64,000 nt of DNA from Bipolaris cookei. Its lineage: Eukaryota; Ascomycota; Dothideomycetes; Pleosporales; Pleosporaceae. The translations under genes were made by a program, and so were the position numbers. The notes beneath the pieces were generated by a model. The model saw nothing but the letters and a program-made list of their open reading frames with translations, was not told where the DNA came from and did no database searches. Positions 22,515-33,719 of the stretch are shown here, in pieces (positions within the stretch are counted from its first letter, which is position 1; every line of letters begins with the position of its first letter). The stretch lies in assembly GCA_002286855.1 (NCBI GenBank), contig NRSV01000080.1, forward strand, positions 1-64,000, written 5' to 3'.

Positions 22515-25500
22515 TTAATCCCACCCGCTCCTGTCACGCACGCGCCGCTGACCCATCCTCGCCCCCGTCCCGTATTCCCTCTGCCCTTGGCTGTTCCCCA
22601 GCACCGTGCTGTCCCTATTGTTAAACAAAGTATTGGCATTGCTTTCCATGTACCCTGGCGGAACGGGCCATTGCATCTCGCTCGAGCTGAAGGGATAGCT
22701 TCCGAGGTCTGTATCCACACTTGTAATATTAGCATGGCTCCGCACAGAGGTGTTGAGCGGATGCTGTAGCACACCATCGGGTTGTCGGTGGTCGAGAAAC
22801 GAGTTATCTGGGCTGTCAAAGTCGGGTCTTGTAAGGCGGAAACTGTCCTCCATGCGCGACTGGCTTCGGGGTGGAAAGAGAGCGGATTCGGGGTGATGGT
22901 GAGAGAGCGAGTCTACTCTTGGGCTCAGGATAGCATTGCCATTGGTGGTGTTTGTATTCTCGCGATGGTTCTCGCGCGTTGCGCGTGGTCCAAACGTCTC
23001 GCCTTGTAACCGTGGTTTCCAGTCGTGAATTCCATCTTGTATCACTCGTTCGTATTCTTCGTTCAAACTAGGATTCGCTTTGTGGGACAGGGAGAAGTTG
23101 TCGATTTTCTCGCCGAGACGTTGGATTTCATTTTGCATCAGGGTCGCGCCATCAAGACTGGGTGGTGGCGGGGGTAGTGCATGTTGAGGCGGTGGGCTAG
23201 GAAAAGAATGTCCTGCTGCTTCAATACTGCGCGAGTTGTCGTAACGGTTCGTACGTTCATTACGCAATGGGGCCTCAAGTTCCACGGGTGCGTTTGGAGT
23301 GGGCATGGGATCCCATGAACGTTGCCAGCACCATGATTGCTGTTGCGTGGCTTCCAAGTGCTCTGCCTGGCCATTACTCACCCATTCGGGCAGGCGCTTC
23401 AAGTCTGTATTGAGGAAGTACCGGACCCCGTCAGTGTACTTGAGGCCTTGGACGTCAACTGAGAGAGTGGAGAGGACTTGAAGGATTCCGTAGAGAAGCA
23501 CCCAGCGTCCGAGACGTGCTTCGCGAGGCGACATTTGCTTCAGGTTGGTGGTGAGTTCGAATTGCTCGCATTTATCAATCAAAGTAGATCCTAGGTAGCA
23601 TACTGGTCAGAATGAAGTCACTGTAGTCTCCCGAGGACATCAGCTTACCATGAAAGCTGGCCTCTAGCTTTTCAATATTCGTCGCATCACTGAAGATAAT
23701 AGAAAGCTGTAAATTTGCTTTCGCGTCTTTTGTAGTATCCTTGGCCTTGTCCTTCTTCAACGATGCAAAAAAGCCCTTCTTCTCTTTTTCCTTAACATCT
23801 TTTGGTACCTCCCTTGGTAGTAAAGGGTATGGATGCGGTATATGTGCATAGCCATTCTTCACGTCGTATCTGACCAACATGTCCGTCATTCCAAGCTCCG
23901 GTAGATCTGCACTGAAGTTATCATTCTTGCGATGGGCCATTTCCCATTTTCTAGTTGCGCGCTCCTCACGTGGATTCCAGAAAACATCTCGATCGACAAA
24001 GTATTCGTAGAGAGACCCAAAGTCTTCCTGTAGTCCATGCACCACTTTGCGGTTAAGCCAGGTTTTGTCAGAACTCGGTGGCCAGTTGCCGTAGATACCC
24101 GTAAAATGGGAAATGAGAAACTGGCGAAAATTCTGATAGCTCTGGTAAACCGGACTATTGGTGGCCTTTGGCATGTCTTCCCATAGATCACTGAAGTCGA
24201 AACCGGACAGCTTATCCTCCGCTTCCATGATACGCAGTCGCAGCGTTTTCCCGGCAATGCCTAGGTTCCGTCGAGTGACGACTGACAAACGCTTAAAGTC
24301 TGAACGGTCCTCAAGTTCTGGTGTCATGACGCCAGACAAGTGGACAAAACTCTCGAGGTATCCTTGTCTCCATCTTACAGTGTCTTGCTCCGCCCATGCG
24401 AGAAGCTCAAGAGCATGCTGGATATTGTTGCGCAAGTCGTCTAATCCGTGTTGACCCAGGTAATTTGTAATCATTTGTACGCTACGCTCCCGAGCCGTTA
24501 TGCCTGATCTGGCATCTGAATCAAGGTCGTACATCACTTGTATCTCTGGTTGTAGTGTGCACAGCATTTCATACACATCCGAACCTACGATGGGCTTTCC
24601 ATGCAGCATTGCCAAAAAATTGCGGATAGCGACAAAGTGTAGCCTTTGCGCCTGAGGCGTTTTCACCTTGCTTGGTGCTGTGAACCATATCTCATGGGTA
24701 GCATTGCATTTTTTGGTCTGACGAAACAACGGAGGCGAACTTGAACGATCTAGATGGTGGTTCCTGGAGGCAGCTCTAGAATCTACACTAGAATGTACTT
24801 GGTCGATATTGAAGGATGATGGAGATCTCCCGTTTGGAGAAGTTGGACTCAGCATTCGTGTCTGAGTAGATTGCGGGAGATTTGGCGAAGGCCGCCCAGA
24901 TGCCGAGCTTGCGCTTTCCGAAAGTGCCCAGTCATCGACATCATTGTCGTCTATTTGACCGTAGAGCAGAGCGTTGTTCAGCCAAGTAGACCCCGCGTTC
25001 TGCAGTACTTCCAGTTCTGCTCTTATAGAGGGCATTGGGCGATCATCATCAGTTTGCTCCTCTTTAAAGTAGATGAGCACACTCCCATGCTGCATGTCTT
25101 CATCCTGGTACATTATGTCAGAGATAAGCGTGATGCTACGAATCAGTAATGAGTGCATACATATTCAAACCCTCCATAAGGGCGCATTCCGTCTTTGCCT
25201 CCTTTCCATACTTTGAAGTTCATCCATGTCTTTTGATTAGGCGACAAGGAGTAGGGAACCGCCGACTCGGATCGAAATACTGGCGGTATATGTGAAGGCG
25301 CAACCGTTTTCTTTGCTGGGACGCCGCCGCCTCTGCCGCGAGGTGCTGCAGTATCCTTGCCTTTGGCCTGAAATTTCATATTCTCTTTACCCTTCGAAGA
25401 CACGTCCGACACCGAGGCCGACTCAGCTGTTGATGGTTTTATTCTTCGAGACCGACTTTCCGACGACACATCTGTGTTGCTGCTAGACACTGTGAGAGAA

Positions 25501-25673
25501 CGAGAAATACCGGTCCTTGGGTTAGTGGTCTCGGGCGAAGTATGCCATTCTGCGAATGTATCATGACTTTCAGAGATGGGTTCTGGGGATTTTCCTTTTG
25601 CTAAGCCCTTCTTTTCATTTTTCTCGACTTGCTTTTGCTGGACTTTCCGGCTTCGCGCGCCTCGAGCCGACAT
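22515..25673 (-). CDS. large DUF8004-like fungal protein
   Basis: Three exons, 25673-25161, 25104-23649 and 23590-22515, with 56- and 58-base introns, give 1,014 residues. The first junction makes YGGFEYDEDMQHGSVLIYF, the second ASFHGSTLIDKCEQFEL, both smooth in frame. The central part (LHFVAIRNFLAMLHGKPIVG and onwards, about 320-700) resembles the fungal family catalogued as DUF8004; I give that name with moderate confidence. Both ends are disordered, with a basic Ser-rich N terminus and a Pro-rich, Asn-rich C terminus. Function is unknown; no membrane segment or enzyme motif is seen. The start is uncertain: the frame stays open upstream of 25673 to a TAG at about 25855-25853 that could also be an intron acceptor, so an extra 5' exon is possible. 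Confidence 0.88.
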
Positions 25674-27356
25674 TTCTAGGCGATATTGCAGATGGAGCCC
25701 CTGAGTCGTGTTTGGAGGTACGTCCTTGGTAGTGATGTGGGGTTGTGTGAGGGCAGTGCCGAATATCCAGAAAACTTTCTTTGGCGAATCTGACGAGGAT
25801 TCGGGGGATTTGGATACTTTCGTGTCAGACAATCTGTGCCGCTGGTTGCTGGCCTAACGTTTCTAGTCGATACTTCAATTCTGCAGCATAACCGAAGTGT
25901 CATTAACAAAAGGACAATTGATGTTGTGACGATCTATCAAAGTCGTGGTACTCGGTTGAAATAGGGACAGGCAAGAGCGCAGCTGAAAGAAAGTGCAACT
26001 GCGCCGCAAAAAGGCGTCAAGGCAACCAACACAGGCACAGAAGAACACAAACAAAGGTCCAGAAAGTGTGGAGAGCGGGATAAGTTTGGGATTGACCAGG
26101 TTGCCTGCAGCTGCATGGGCTGGAGCAATACATATTGGAACCTAGCTGTTCTCGAAGATTGATGTCTGCCCGTCCCGGCACTCAGGATGCGGAGCACAGG
26201 GCAGTGTCAGATGCGGACTGGTTGCTGATAAGAACTTTACGCCTACCGGTTGCTGCATGTTCATCCGCGAAGCGAGCAGCCACAGAGCAAAAAGCGACGT
26301 CTTTGCAGGAAAGCTGCATAGCCGGACAGGGTGACCAATAGCAGTGCATGTCTTGGGTGTCGGGGGTCAAAGGCGGAGAAGTGGCCCAGCCGAGTATGCT
26401 GACAAGCCGGCTGTTGTGCTCCTCTCAGGCGTCAGCAATCCCCTTGCTGTTGAATAGGGGACGGAGACGGCACGACGGGTGTCGAATCTTGCTGACACAG
26501 CGTGATGTTCAGGAGTACGCTAGCATGGGATACTGCACTCTACATACTTCGAGAACGACGATTGGCACGGGCTCGGGATTGACAGGATTGACACAGGGCT
26601 CAACTTTGGTCTGGAGACGCAGATAGCGTAGGCTAGGGGAGCTTGGACCCAAGGCGCTGGGTGATGAGCAAAAAGCTCGCCTGCAGGGCGGGGCCGGGGA
26701 ATGCTGGTTTGGAGGGCATGTATCTCTCTCAGTGGTGCGTCTGACACACGGGAAGTGGGTTGGGCGACGACAGCTGTTCAAGCTGTCTGGGCCTGCCTAT
26801 GCCCGCCTATGCCCGCCCATCTGTGTTGGCGTCTTGGACGCGAACCCAGCGTAGCGAAGGCGCGGCGAGGATTGGGGATATGGCGTGTGGATAGAAGGTT
26901 AGCGCTGCGAAGACGTTTGATAGCGGCTGTTGGCTTGAGGCCGGTGTGTGTGGGTGAGTGGGTATCTTGTTTGAAGAGGACATGTTGGTGTCTTGGTTGG
27001 CCAGAAATGCAGAAGGCACCATCCAGCCACACAATACCAGCCTCCCCCGCCATTCGCCCATGCCCACTTTAAAGTATCGCGCCCGGTTTCCATCTACAAT
27101 ACGTCACATCGGCTCACCTCCCCGAGCATTGTCGCATACTGTCGCCCACTCGTATGCAAGGCAGAGATTGATCCCGGACTATTCCAGATCATAAAAGCAC
27201 ACCGTCCGACCCTTCTTTATCCTTCTTCGCGTCGTCATTTTGCGTCTTCTCGTCGCATTGCAGTAGTACCCCGCCGGGCCTCACCCATCTGCTGCTCTCC
27301 CACTACACATAACTATCTCTTGCGTCGAGGCCGCCTTGTCCGCACCGACTGCCATC
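25674..27356. other. 1.7-kb divergent intergenic region
   Basis: Promoters of the DUF8004-like gene (minus) and the MARVEL gene (plus) lie here; up to 180 bases at the left edge may be coding. Other frames overlap on both strands without family signals. Confidence 0.5.
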
Positions 27357-28020
27357 ATGTCCTTCTCCGGCCTCTCCTTCATCTTTTGGCGCATCTTCCA
27401 GTTCGTCACCCTCATACCGACACTGGGTATGCTGGCCTGGTTCGTCGATTGGTACAACTCGCGCCGGCTCCTCACCCCAACATCCATTCTTGTTCTCTTC
27501 ATCGTCTCAGTACTCGGCGCAGCATGGGTCATGGCTACTCTTTTTCTCTACACACGCGCCAGGCACTCTGCCAAATTCGTTGCTTTTGTCGATCTCTTGT
27601 TCGTTGGCGCCTTTATCGGCGCCGTCTATGCGCTCCGAGGCATCGCTGATGCAGACTGCTCCAACATCAACCGACAAGGATCTTACAGCACCGATCTGGG
27701 GTTATTCACTATTTCTGGAAACACTTGGGGTTTGGATGTCGACCGTTCCTGTGCTATGCTCAAGGCGTCATGGGCCTTCGGAATCATGTAAGTATTTCAA
27801 CCCGACAAACAAGTACGCTGGTACTAACACTGAACTCAGGAACATCATTTTCTTCTTCATCACTTCAATCCTGGCCCTGCTCGTCAGCCGCCATCACCGT
27901 GAAGATCGTGTCATCGTTAAGCGCGAAGTTCACCGGTCTCGTCACGGCCACCGGTCTCGTAGTCCCCGCTACTCTTCCACCCGCAGCCGCAGCCGCAGCC
28001 GACGCAGCTATGTTGTATAA
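27357..28020 (+). CDS. MARVEL-domain membrane protein
   Basis: Exons 27357-27787 and 27840-28020, with a 52-base intron (GTAAGT...CTCAG), give 203 residues. Four membrane helices are visible: near residues 9-28, 40-66, 73-92 and 143-163. The layout, with a short loop after helix 3 containing Cys residues (ADADCSN and DRSCAMLK), fits the MARVEL fold of proteins that shape membrane microdomains, such as Nce102 and Fhn1 in yeast. The cytosolic tail after residue 163 is rich in Arg, His and Ser (HRSRHGHRSRSPR), ending SYVV. The exact role is unknown. Confidence 0.9.
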
Positions 28021-28800
28021 GAGCACGCTGTTACGAGTATGAAACTTTTGCATTAATCAGAATATCATGAGTATGAGGATTCGGGACCCACGAGGGTTTG
28101 GGAACATGCGGCAGACGAATGTGATTATATTACGAATTTTCTTGGAAATGCCGCCATTTCACCAATGTCTGCAGGTATTGGAACAAAATTGGAATGAATT
28201 GGAATGAATTGGCACGATTACGATGACTGTACGAGAATATCCCCTAGTGTCGACGTTTAACATAGTTTTTTTATTGTAGATAGCCGCATAATCTCGAATA
28301 TGATTTCAAAATCCAACAACAATAACATGGCCATGACGACTGACACAAACACAAACATATTCACACTAGCAACGGCCAAGTCTTGTGGGGCCAAACGACG
28401 TGTCAATTGACAAAAACCGGTCAACCACATAGAAAAGAAGCTGTTGATGCCGGGATATCCGTGGTTTGCGTAGGGCGACGTTTGACTCGCATCGACCCTG
28501 AGTCCCTGACACGCCCTACACCACTGCAGCCCGACCACCACGCTAGTGAGCTAACACCAAACAAGCAATTCTTTCTCATAGGGCCTCTAAAGAGCTTTGG
28601 GCATGGGCAGCACGACTTTCCCTATAGTTACAAAAACGGCTTGACAACTTGTGGTATGAGCATGTAGTTGATATCTTCTTTTGTACAAATGCACGGTGCG
28701 CGGATTCCATGCCCGCCCTGCTCCCATATATGCAATTCCTCTTTCTCGTGATACCGGTCCAAAGACCTCTTACAAAGTACATGGTGCAGTAAAGGTGCTG
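28021..28800. other. convergent 3' flanks
   Basis: The MARVEL gene and the uS8m gene end towards each other. Only short chance frames are present, and no RNA gene was seen. Confidence 0.5.
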
Positions 28801-29406
28801 CTACCACACTCTGAAAAGAGCCATGCCTCCCAATTGCCGCTCCACACATTCTCTTGCCTCGAGGATGCCCCGATCTGTCGTGACAAACATGCACTCGCCA
28901 GGATGCGTAAGTCCCTTTACATAGCTCGACTCACGCGTTCGTGTAATCTTGCCCAGATCCCCGCTCGTCAGCCATATCCGCCGTGTGGGCTTTGAAATCA
29001 GCTTCATGTTGGTCAGCACCGGCTCATTCTGCCAGTACTTCAGTCCCAACCATAATCTCCTCCGCGCAGGGTTCTCTGGTACGTGTACATCGTGAATCTG
29101 CTCGTGACCGAGTGGCGCCTGCTCTTTCTGGTCTCGTGGACTCTTGACTGGGTAGGCAAGCCAGGGCTCGTTTTTGAGATTTTGCGCCATATGTTCTAAT
29201 TGCTCGGGGTCTTGTTGTGCTTGTAGGAGAAAAGGCTTTGGTGGTGTGGGTCCTCCCAGTGTAACAGAAGAGAGGAAGCCTTCGCGCTGTAGGCCCAGCG
29301 CAATTTTGACGTGCATTTTGGAGACGGGTATTGAAGTCAGCCCAAGTCTGGCTTTGGATGCATTTTGCATGTGCGAGCACACGTGTGCTAGGTTGACGAG
29401 AGACAT
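28801..29406 (-). CDS. MRPS8: mitochondrial ribosomal protein uS8m
   Basis: A single exon of 201 residues. The N terminus SLVNLAHVCSHMQNASKARL and the following VSKMHVKIALGLQREGFLSS match the S8 family; the C-terminal half has the SKPTRRIWLT and CMFVTTDRGILEARE blocks of the S8 RNA-binding domain. Compared with bacterial S8 (about 130 residues) it carries an insertion of about 60 residues between the two halves, as other fungal mitochondrial S8 proteins do. The protein binds the small-subunit rRNA in the mitochondrial matrix. The presequence is not obvious. Confidence 0.95.
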   Translation of the reverse strand: MSLVNLAHVCSHMQNASKARLGLTSIPVSKMHVKIALGLQREGFLSSVTLGGPTPPKPFLLQAQQDPEQLEHMAQNLKNEPWLAYPVKSPRDQKEQAPLGHEQIHDVHVPENPARRRLWLGLKYWQNEPVLTNMKLISKPTRRIWLTSGDLGKITRTRESSYVKGLTHPGECMFVTTDRGILEARECVERQLGGMALFRVW

Positions 29407-29937
29407 GGCGGTAGTGGTGGTGGTGGTTATAGGATTTTGCCCTCAATGGGCTGCGAAGCGAGTGGGCGCGATGGCGGGGGGAAGGAGGGTTATGTTCTCC
29501 AGACGACGGGCTTCACTGGCTTCACAATAGGTTGGCGGCGATGCTCGACGCAGCGGCGAGGCTCAATTGCGCGTCGTGGTGTTGTCGGCGGATTGTTCGA
29601 TTGCAGCAAATTTCTGGATTGGCTCGGAAGTCCGCAAGTCACGAGTGGATCGTCCCTCGGCGACTGCGATTCGATGGAAGCTTGCCAGCGCCTAGTCAAC
29701 TCCCCGCTAACAGGCCGGCGCTTCGAGGACGACACAAATAGAAGCCTACGCAGCTATTGCCAGGAGCTATGTTCCGATTACATGATAGCCTTGCACCCTA
29801 TATATGCCTTTGATCTCTCCATGCTCGTCTTGAATATTAACAATCTGGCGTTGCTACTACTCAGCCACAGCCTTCTCCACATATTAGGCTGTCAGATATC
29901 TTGGACGCCCGACTAAACACACACTCACACTAACACG
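29407..29937. other. bidirectional promoter, 531 bases
   Basis: uS8m leaves to the left and the proline-rich protein to the right. No separate feature was seen. Confidence 0.5.
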
Positions 29938-31451
29938 ATGCCTCCACAACAGGGTGAAGTGTCACTCTTGACACTGTGAGTAGTGCGCCTTTGGGGGGGA
30001 AACGCCCTCTTTTCTGACATTTTCCACAGCTTCGCAGATGTACACTACTACATCTCTCCGCCTACCCAAACCCCCCCGCACCACCGCTTCGACAAGAGCT
30101 CTTATGTCTATCTCTACCACAACCCCATGCGCCAGAGTGGGCGCATTGAGATAGCAAACCATGCAGGCACTCCCCATCAAGATGCTTTTGCCGGTCGTAA
30201 GTCTTCGCGAAAAGACATGTCTTACAGGGCGCAAAGGCTGATGGCGGGTACTGCACAGAGCTGGATACAGTGAAGATTGAGCAGACATACAAGCACCCAT
30301 GTCTGTTCACACTGACAGTCGACGCATTCCAAAGCCACAATGGAACCGCAACTCCTCATCAGGACATGTCGCAATGGCACCTCCCTACCCCTGACCCCTC
30401 GAACCAGGGCAAATACATGTACAGGCTACATACAGTAGACATGTACTTTTGGACGCCAGAGGACGCGAGTCTCTTTCTAGACTCCGTCCGCAGAGTACTA
30501 CAACCATATCAACTGCAGATCACGCGCAACCCCAATGCAACCCCAACACACTCCGAGCACAAGAACGATACATTCAGTCCCGTCATCGCTCGGCTGGAGA
30601 ATGCGGCGATATCACACACCAGTCGGAGCCCAAGTATCAGCACCACACAGTCATTCCCTGGTCCTCCAAGCGCTCCCCCACCAACATCACCCCCTGCAAG
30701 CGAGCAACCGCCCAACTACGCCCCAATGGCTTACAACCCTGCTGCGCCTGCCGCGCCTGAACCCATTGCTCATCGCGAGAAGACACCGCCACCAGAAGAT
30801 GCCAGTGATGGAACTGGTCTTGGAGCCACTGCTGTGCATGACCAGCATGCCGCACAGTACAGCAATCCTTTGCAAGCGTCGTTTGCTCCTCAGCCAACGT
30901 CAGGAGCATACTTTCCTGGACCACCTGCTCCAGGGCAGGGCTTCACTGGTCCGCCCAGTGTGCAGCGTACAAACACTGCAGGATCAGTACCAAGTGCACC
31001 GCAGAGCCCGCCATCATTTGCGCCACCACCATCTGCTCCTCCCCTAGGTCAAGTCAACAGCACTCCACCCCCGCCAGCATTGAGCCGGACTTCAACCATG
31101 CCTGTTCAACAGTATGCCAGTGCCAACTACCCCAACTCTCCTGGCTTTCCTCCAGCTCCTCAGTCTCCTCCCGCACATTCAGCCGTGCCCTCGCCTGGCT
31201 TCCCACCCCAGCAGTACCAGCCCATGGCTTCTCCTGGCTACTCACAATTTCAATACGGTAGTACAGCAGCACAGGCAACACAAGGGCAGAGCATACACCA
31301 GCAGGTCTACAGGCCGACTGAGAGCGAAGCTGCTGTGCACCACCACGAAAACCCGAATGCACCACAACGCAACTCCAACATTGGCAAACGGGTTGATAAA
31401 GTGGAGAAGGGCATTGGTAGTTTCTTGAAGAAATTGGATAAGAAATTTTGA
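29938..31451 (+). CDS. conserved fungal protein with Pro-rich tail, unknown role
   Basis: Three exons, 29938-29975, 30030-30196 and 30259-31451, give 465 residues. The first exon codes only 12 full codons. The second junction was set at the CACAG ending at 30258, because it gives DAFAGQLDTVKIEQTY in frame, whereas the earlier TTACAG does not match the phase. Residues 1-155 form a compact domain (FADVHYYISPP, FDKSSYVYLYHN, CLFTLTVDAF, DMYFWTPEDASLFLDSVRRV) found in many ascomycetes as far as I recall, of unknown function. Residues 170-400 are Pro, Ser, Ala and Gln rich, with repeated PPP and PGFPP. The last 25 residues, KRVDKVEKGIGSFLKKLDKK, are basic and amphipathic and could bind a membrane. 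No enzyme motif is seen. Confidence 0.88.
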
Positions 31452-32356
31452 GGGCCCTGAAAGCGAGCGCAATGTTTTTGTACCTACTTTGGAGCTTTCT
31501 AGCAAGCGTAGACGTGTGACGGAGTGACGGCCTTGATTAATGAAATCATATCCATACTTTTATACACATTTCACCGCCACAAGGTGAACAACGTCGACTG
31601 GGCCACTTTGAGGGGGAATAGATCGATGCGTGAATCCGCACGTGAATTTGCGATCATTATGCCGGCCGAGGACGAGCTCTAATCAGAATTTGGTGCTAGC
31701 GTATCCTTGAGTCTGCAAGCGCCCAAAAATAGCACGAGGCTTTTGACATGACACGGTTAGAGTTTGCCTCCCAACGCTGATGTGAGAAAGCTAGAGGTAA
31801 AAGTCGATGATTGTGCTGGTGATGCCAGAACCCCGCATGTGGACAGCAAAGTGGTCAATTGATACAGTACTGCTATGTGCATGTTTCTTTTGAAGCTGGG
31901 ATGTATACGCAGTCTTCTCCTTAGCCTAGGGCCCCAGCCACAGACCCCTGGCCACGGCTTCCAATCAACACAGCATTGCGCATCATTCATCAGCCAGCCG
32001 CCAAGGCAGGCATCCGGGCGCAGCCCAGAACATAGCTTACAGCAGTCCCTCTCCCCATTGCTGTTCACTTGTTCCTATTCTATACACCTATAACGCCGAA
32101 CACCCTAACCACAGACACGGGCTTCGCGACGCTTGCCTGGACGTCTGGACGCAACGGTTCGACGCGCCTCTTAGTAGTGCATAACAGGGCCGAGGACGCG
32201 GGCCTGCCGAAGCCTGGGCGATCCGCACTACTCGGAACGAGTGATCTCATTGCGAAAACAAAGCTCCGTTCACACTTCTTGGTTGACGCACTTACCGTTT
32301 GACCGTTTGGACGTTTGGACGTTTGGACCGGACCGGTACAGGGTCTTATCAGTACT
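31452..32356. other. intergenic region with an octamer repeat
   Basis: Both neighbours are on the plus strand, so this is a 3' flank followed by a promoter. The GTTTGGAC repeat listed next lies just before the following gene. No other gene was recognised. Confidence 0.5.
32297..32328 (+). repeat. four tandem 8-base units before an ATG
   Basis: GTTTGACC at 32297-32304 is followed by three perfect GTTTGGAC units (32305-32328). It ends 28 bases upstream of the ATG at 32357, so it lies in the leader or core promoter. Confidence 0.85.
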
Positions 32357-33719
32357 ATGTTTTTGCCCGCCCATTATGCCACCGACGAGGCTTTGGGGAA
32401 ACGAGAACTCTCCAACCAGGCCATGACCTTTGTTGTTGTATGTTGAATCCCTCCCGCCCTTGTCCGCCTGCTACAACCCCAAACGCTTCGCCCGACTCAA
32501 ATTTTGCTAATGCTTGGCTACATAGGTTGGAATTGCTACCGGAGGCATCTTCATTATACTCATAGTCACATACTTCCTCACCATCAAGTATCACGCACCA
32601 TCCGCCAACGCCCGCAAAGCCCAACAAGCACAAGAAGACAAACTACCCTCGCTGTTCTCGTGGAAGAACTTCCGCAAGCGCCCACGCCGAAATGAGTACT
32701 CGACCAGTTTGCAGGATACCGAGTACCGCGGAAGCACCAGTAGAGCAAGCGGTGAGATGAGCGGCGCAGCAACAGGAGATCCCGAGAGACAAATTGGCAC
32801 CACCAACGCGAATGGCGTCGACCGGAACACGTCGATTCGCAGTGTTATGACGCTCCCCGCATACTCTTCCGCCGCGAGGGAAAATGAGAGGGTGTTGGCA
32901 CGAGAGGGCGAACGGGCAGGCATGGATAATGTCATTGAACTCCCAGAAACACAAGACGAAGAAGAAATGCAACGAGAGCAGGAAATGGAGTCTTTGTACC
33001 AGATTCGACTAGCACGGCGAGTCGAAGCAGCGGAACGAGAAGCACGCCGACAAGCGCGGAGAGAGGCACGGGCACGAGGCGACGTCCAGGCACTTGCAGA
33101 CATTCGACGAAGAGCAGAAGAGGCAGCAGATCTCTCCGTATCACAAATGCTTATTGCAGAGCATCAAGCCAGAACACGAAGCCGTGAGCAACGGGTCTCG
33201 TCTGTAGCCTATGGCGATCTCGGTGTTGCAAGGCACGATGGCACTCGTCTACGCGCAAACTCTTCAGAGAGCGACCATCGTCCCCTGCTTGACTCTGCCG
33301 CCTCCTTTGCTAGTCAAGGCGGTCGGTCTCGTGGCTACACTAATGACACTCACCAACGCGGCCTCTCCGTAACCTCGCTCGCTCAATCTGTCGAGTCCCA
33401 CGGATCCGATGATTACGACTTTGCCGATGCTTCCCGTACCAGCTCGCACTCACATTCGAATGGCAATAGTGAAGGCTTCGAGGTGATCTCTCTAAACCCA
33501 GAAACAAGTCGCAGCGGAAGCAGCGCACCGTCGCCACATATAGACATTCCAGCAGAAGAAGCCCCTGCATACGAAGACCCACCAAACTACGAAAGCCCGA
33601 TCAATACCGGAGCCCCGCAATTACCGGCTCTGAATCTGGACCTGGAACGGCTGCCCAGCATACAGATTACTACAGAACTAACCCCTGTGGATGGACGAGC
33701 ACCATCCCCACTGCGATGA
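32357..33719 (+). CDS. single-pass membrane protein with PPxY motif
   Basis: Exons 32357-32437 and 32526-33719, with an 88-base intron (GTATGT donor, GCTAAT branch), give 424 residues. The junction falls inside the membrane helix, residues 23-46 (AMTFVVVGIATGGIFIILIV), leaving a short outside N terminus and a long cytosolic part. That part has a basic patch (RKRPRRN), an LPAY at 137-140, a highly charged helix near 168-225 (EEEMQREQEMESLYQIRLAR and an Arg/Ala-rich stretch), then Ser-rich sequence and a PPNY at 379-382. PPxY motifs bind WW domains of Rsp5-type ubiquitin ligases, and small membrane adaptors of Rsp5 have this kind of layout. The adaptor role is inference. The first exon of 27 codons is easily missed. 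Confidence 0.9.

Noticed and set aside
25136..25160. 25-base intron in the DUF8004-like gene (acceptor CGTAG)
   Set aside because: Too short and out of phase; the 56-base intron ending at 25105 has normal length and keeps the frame.
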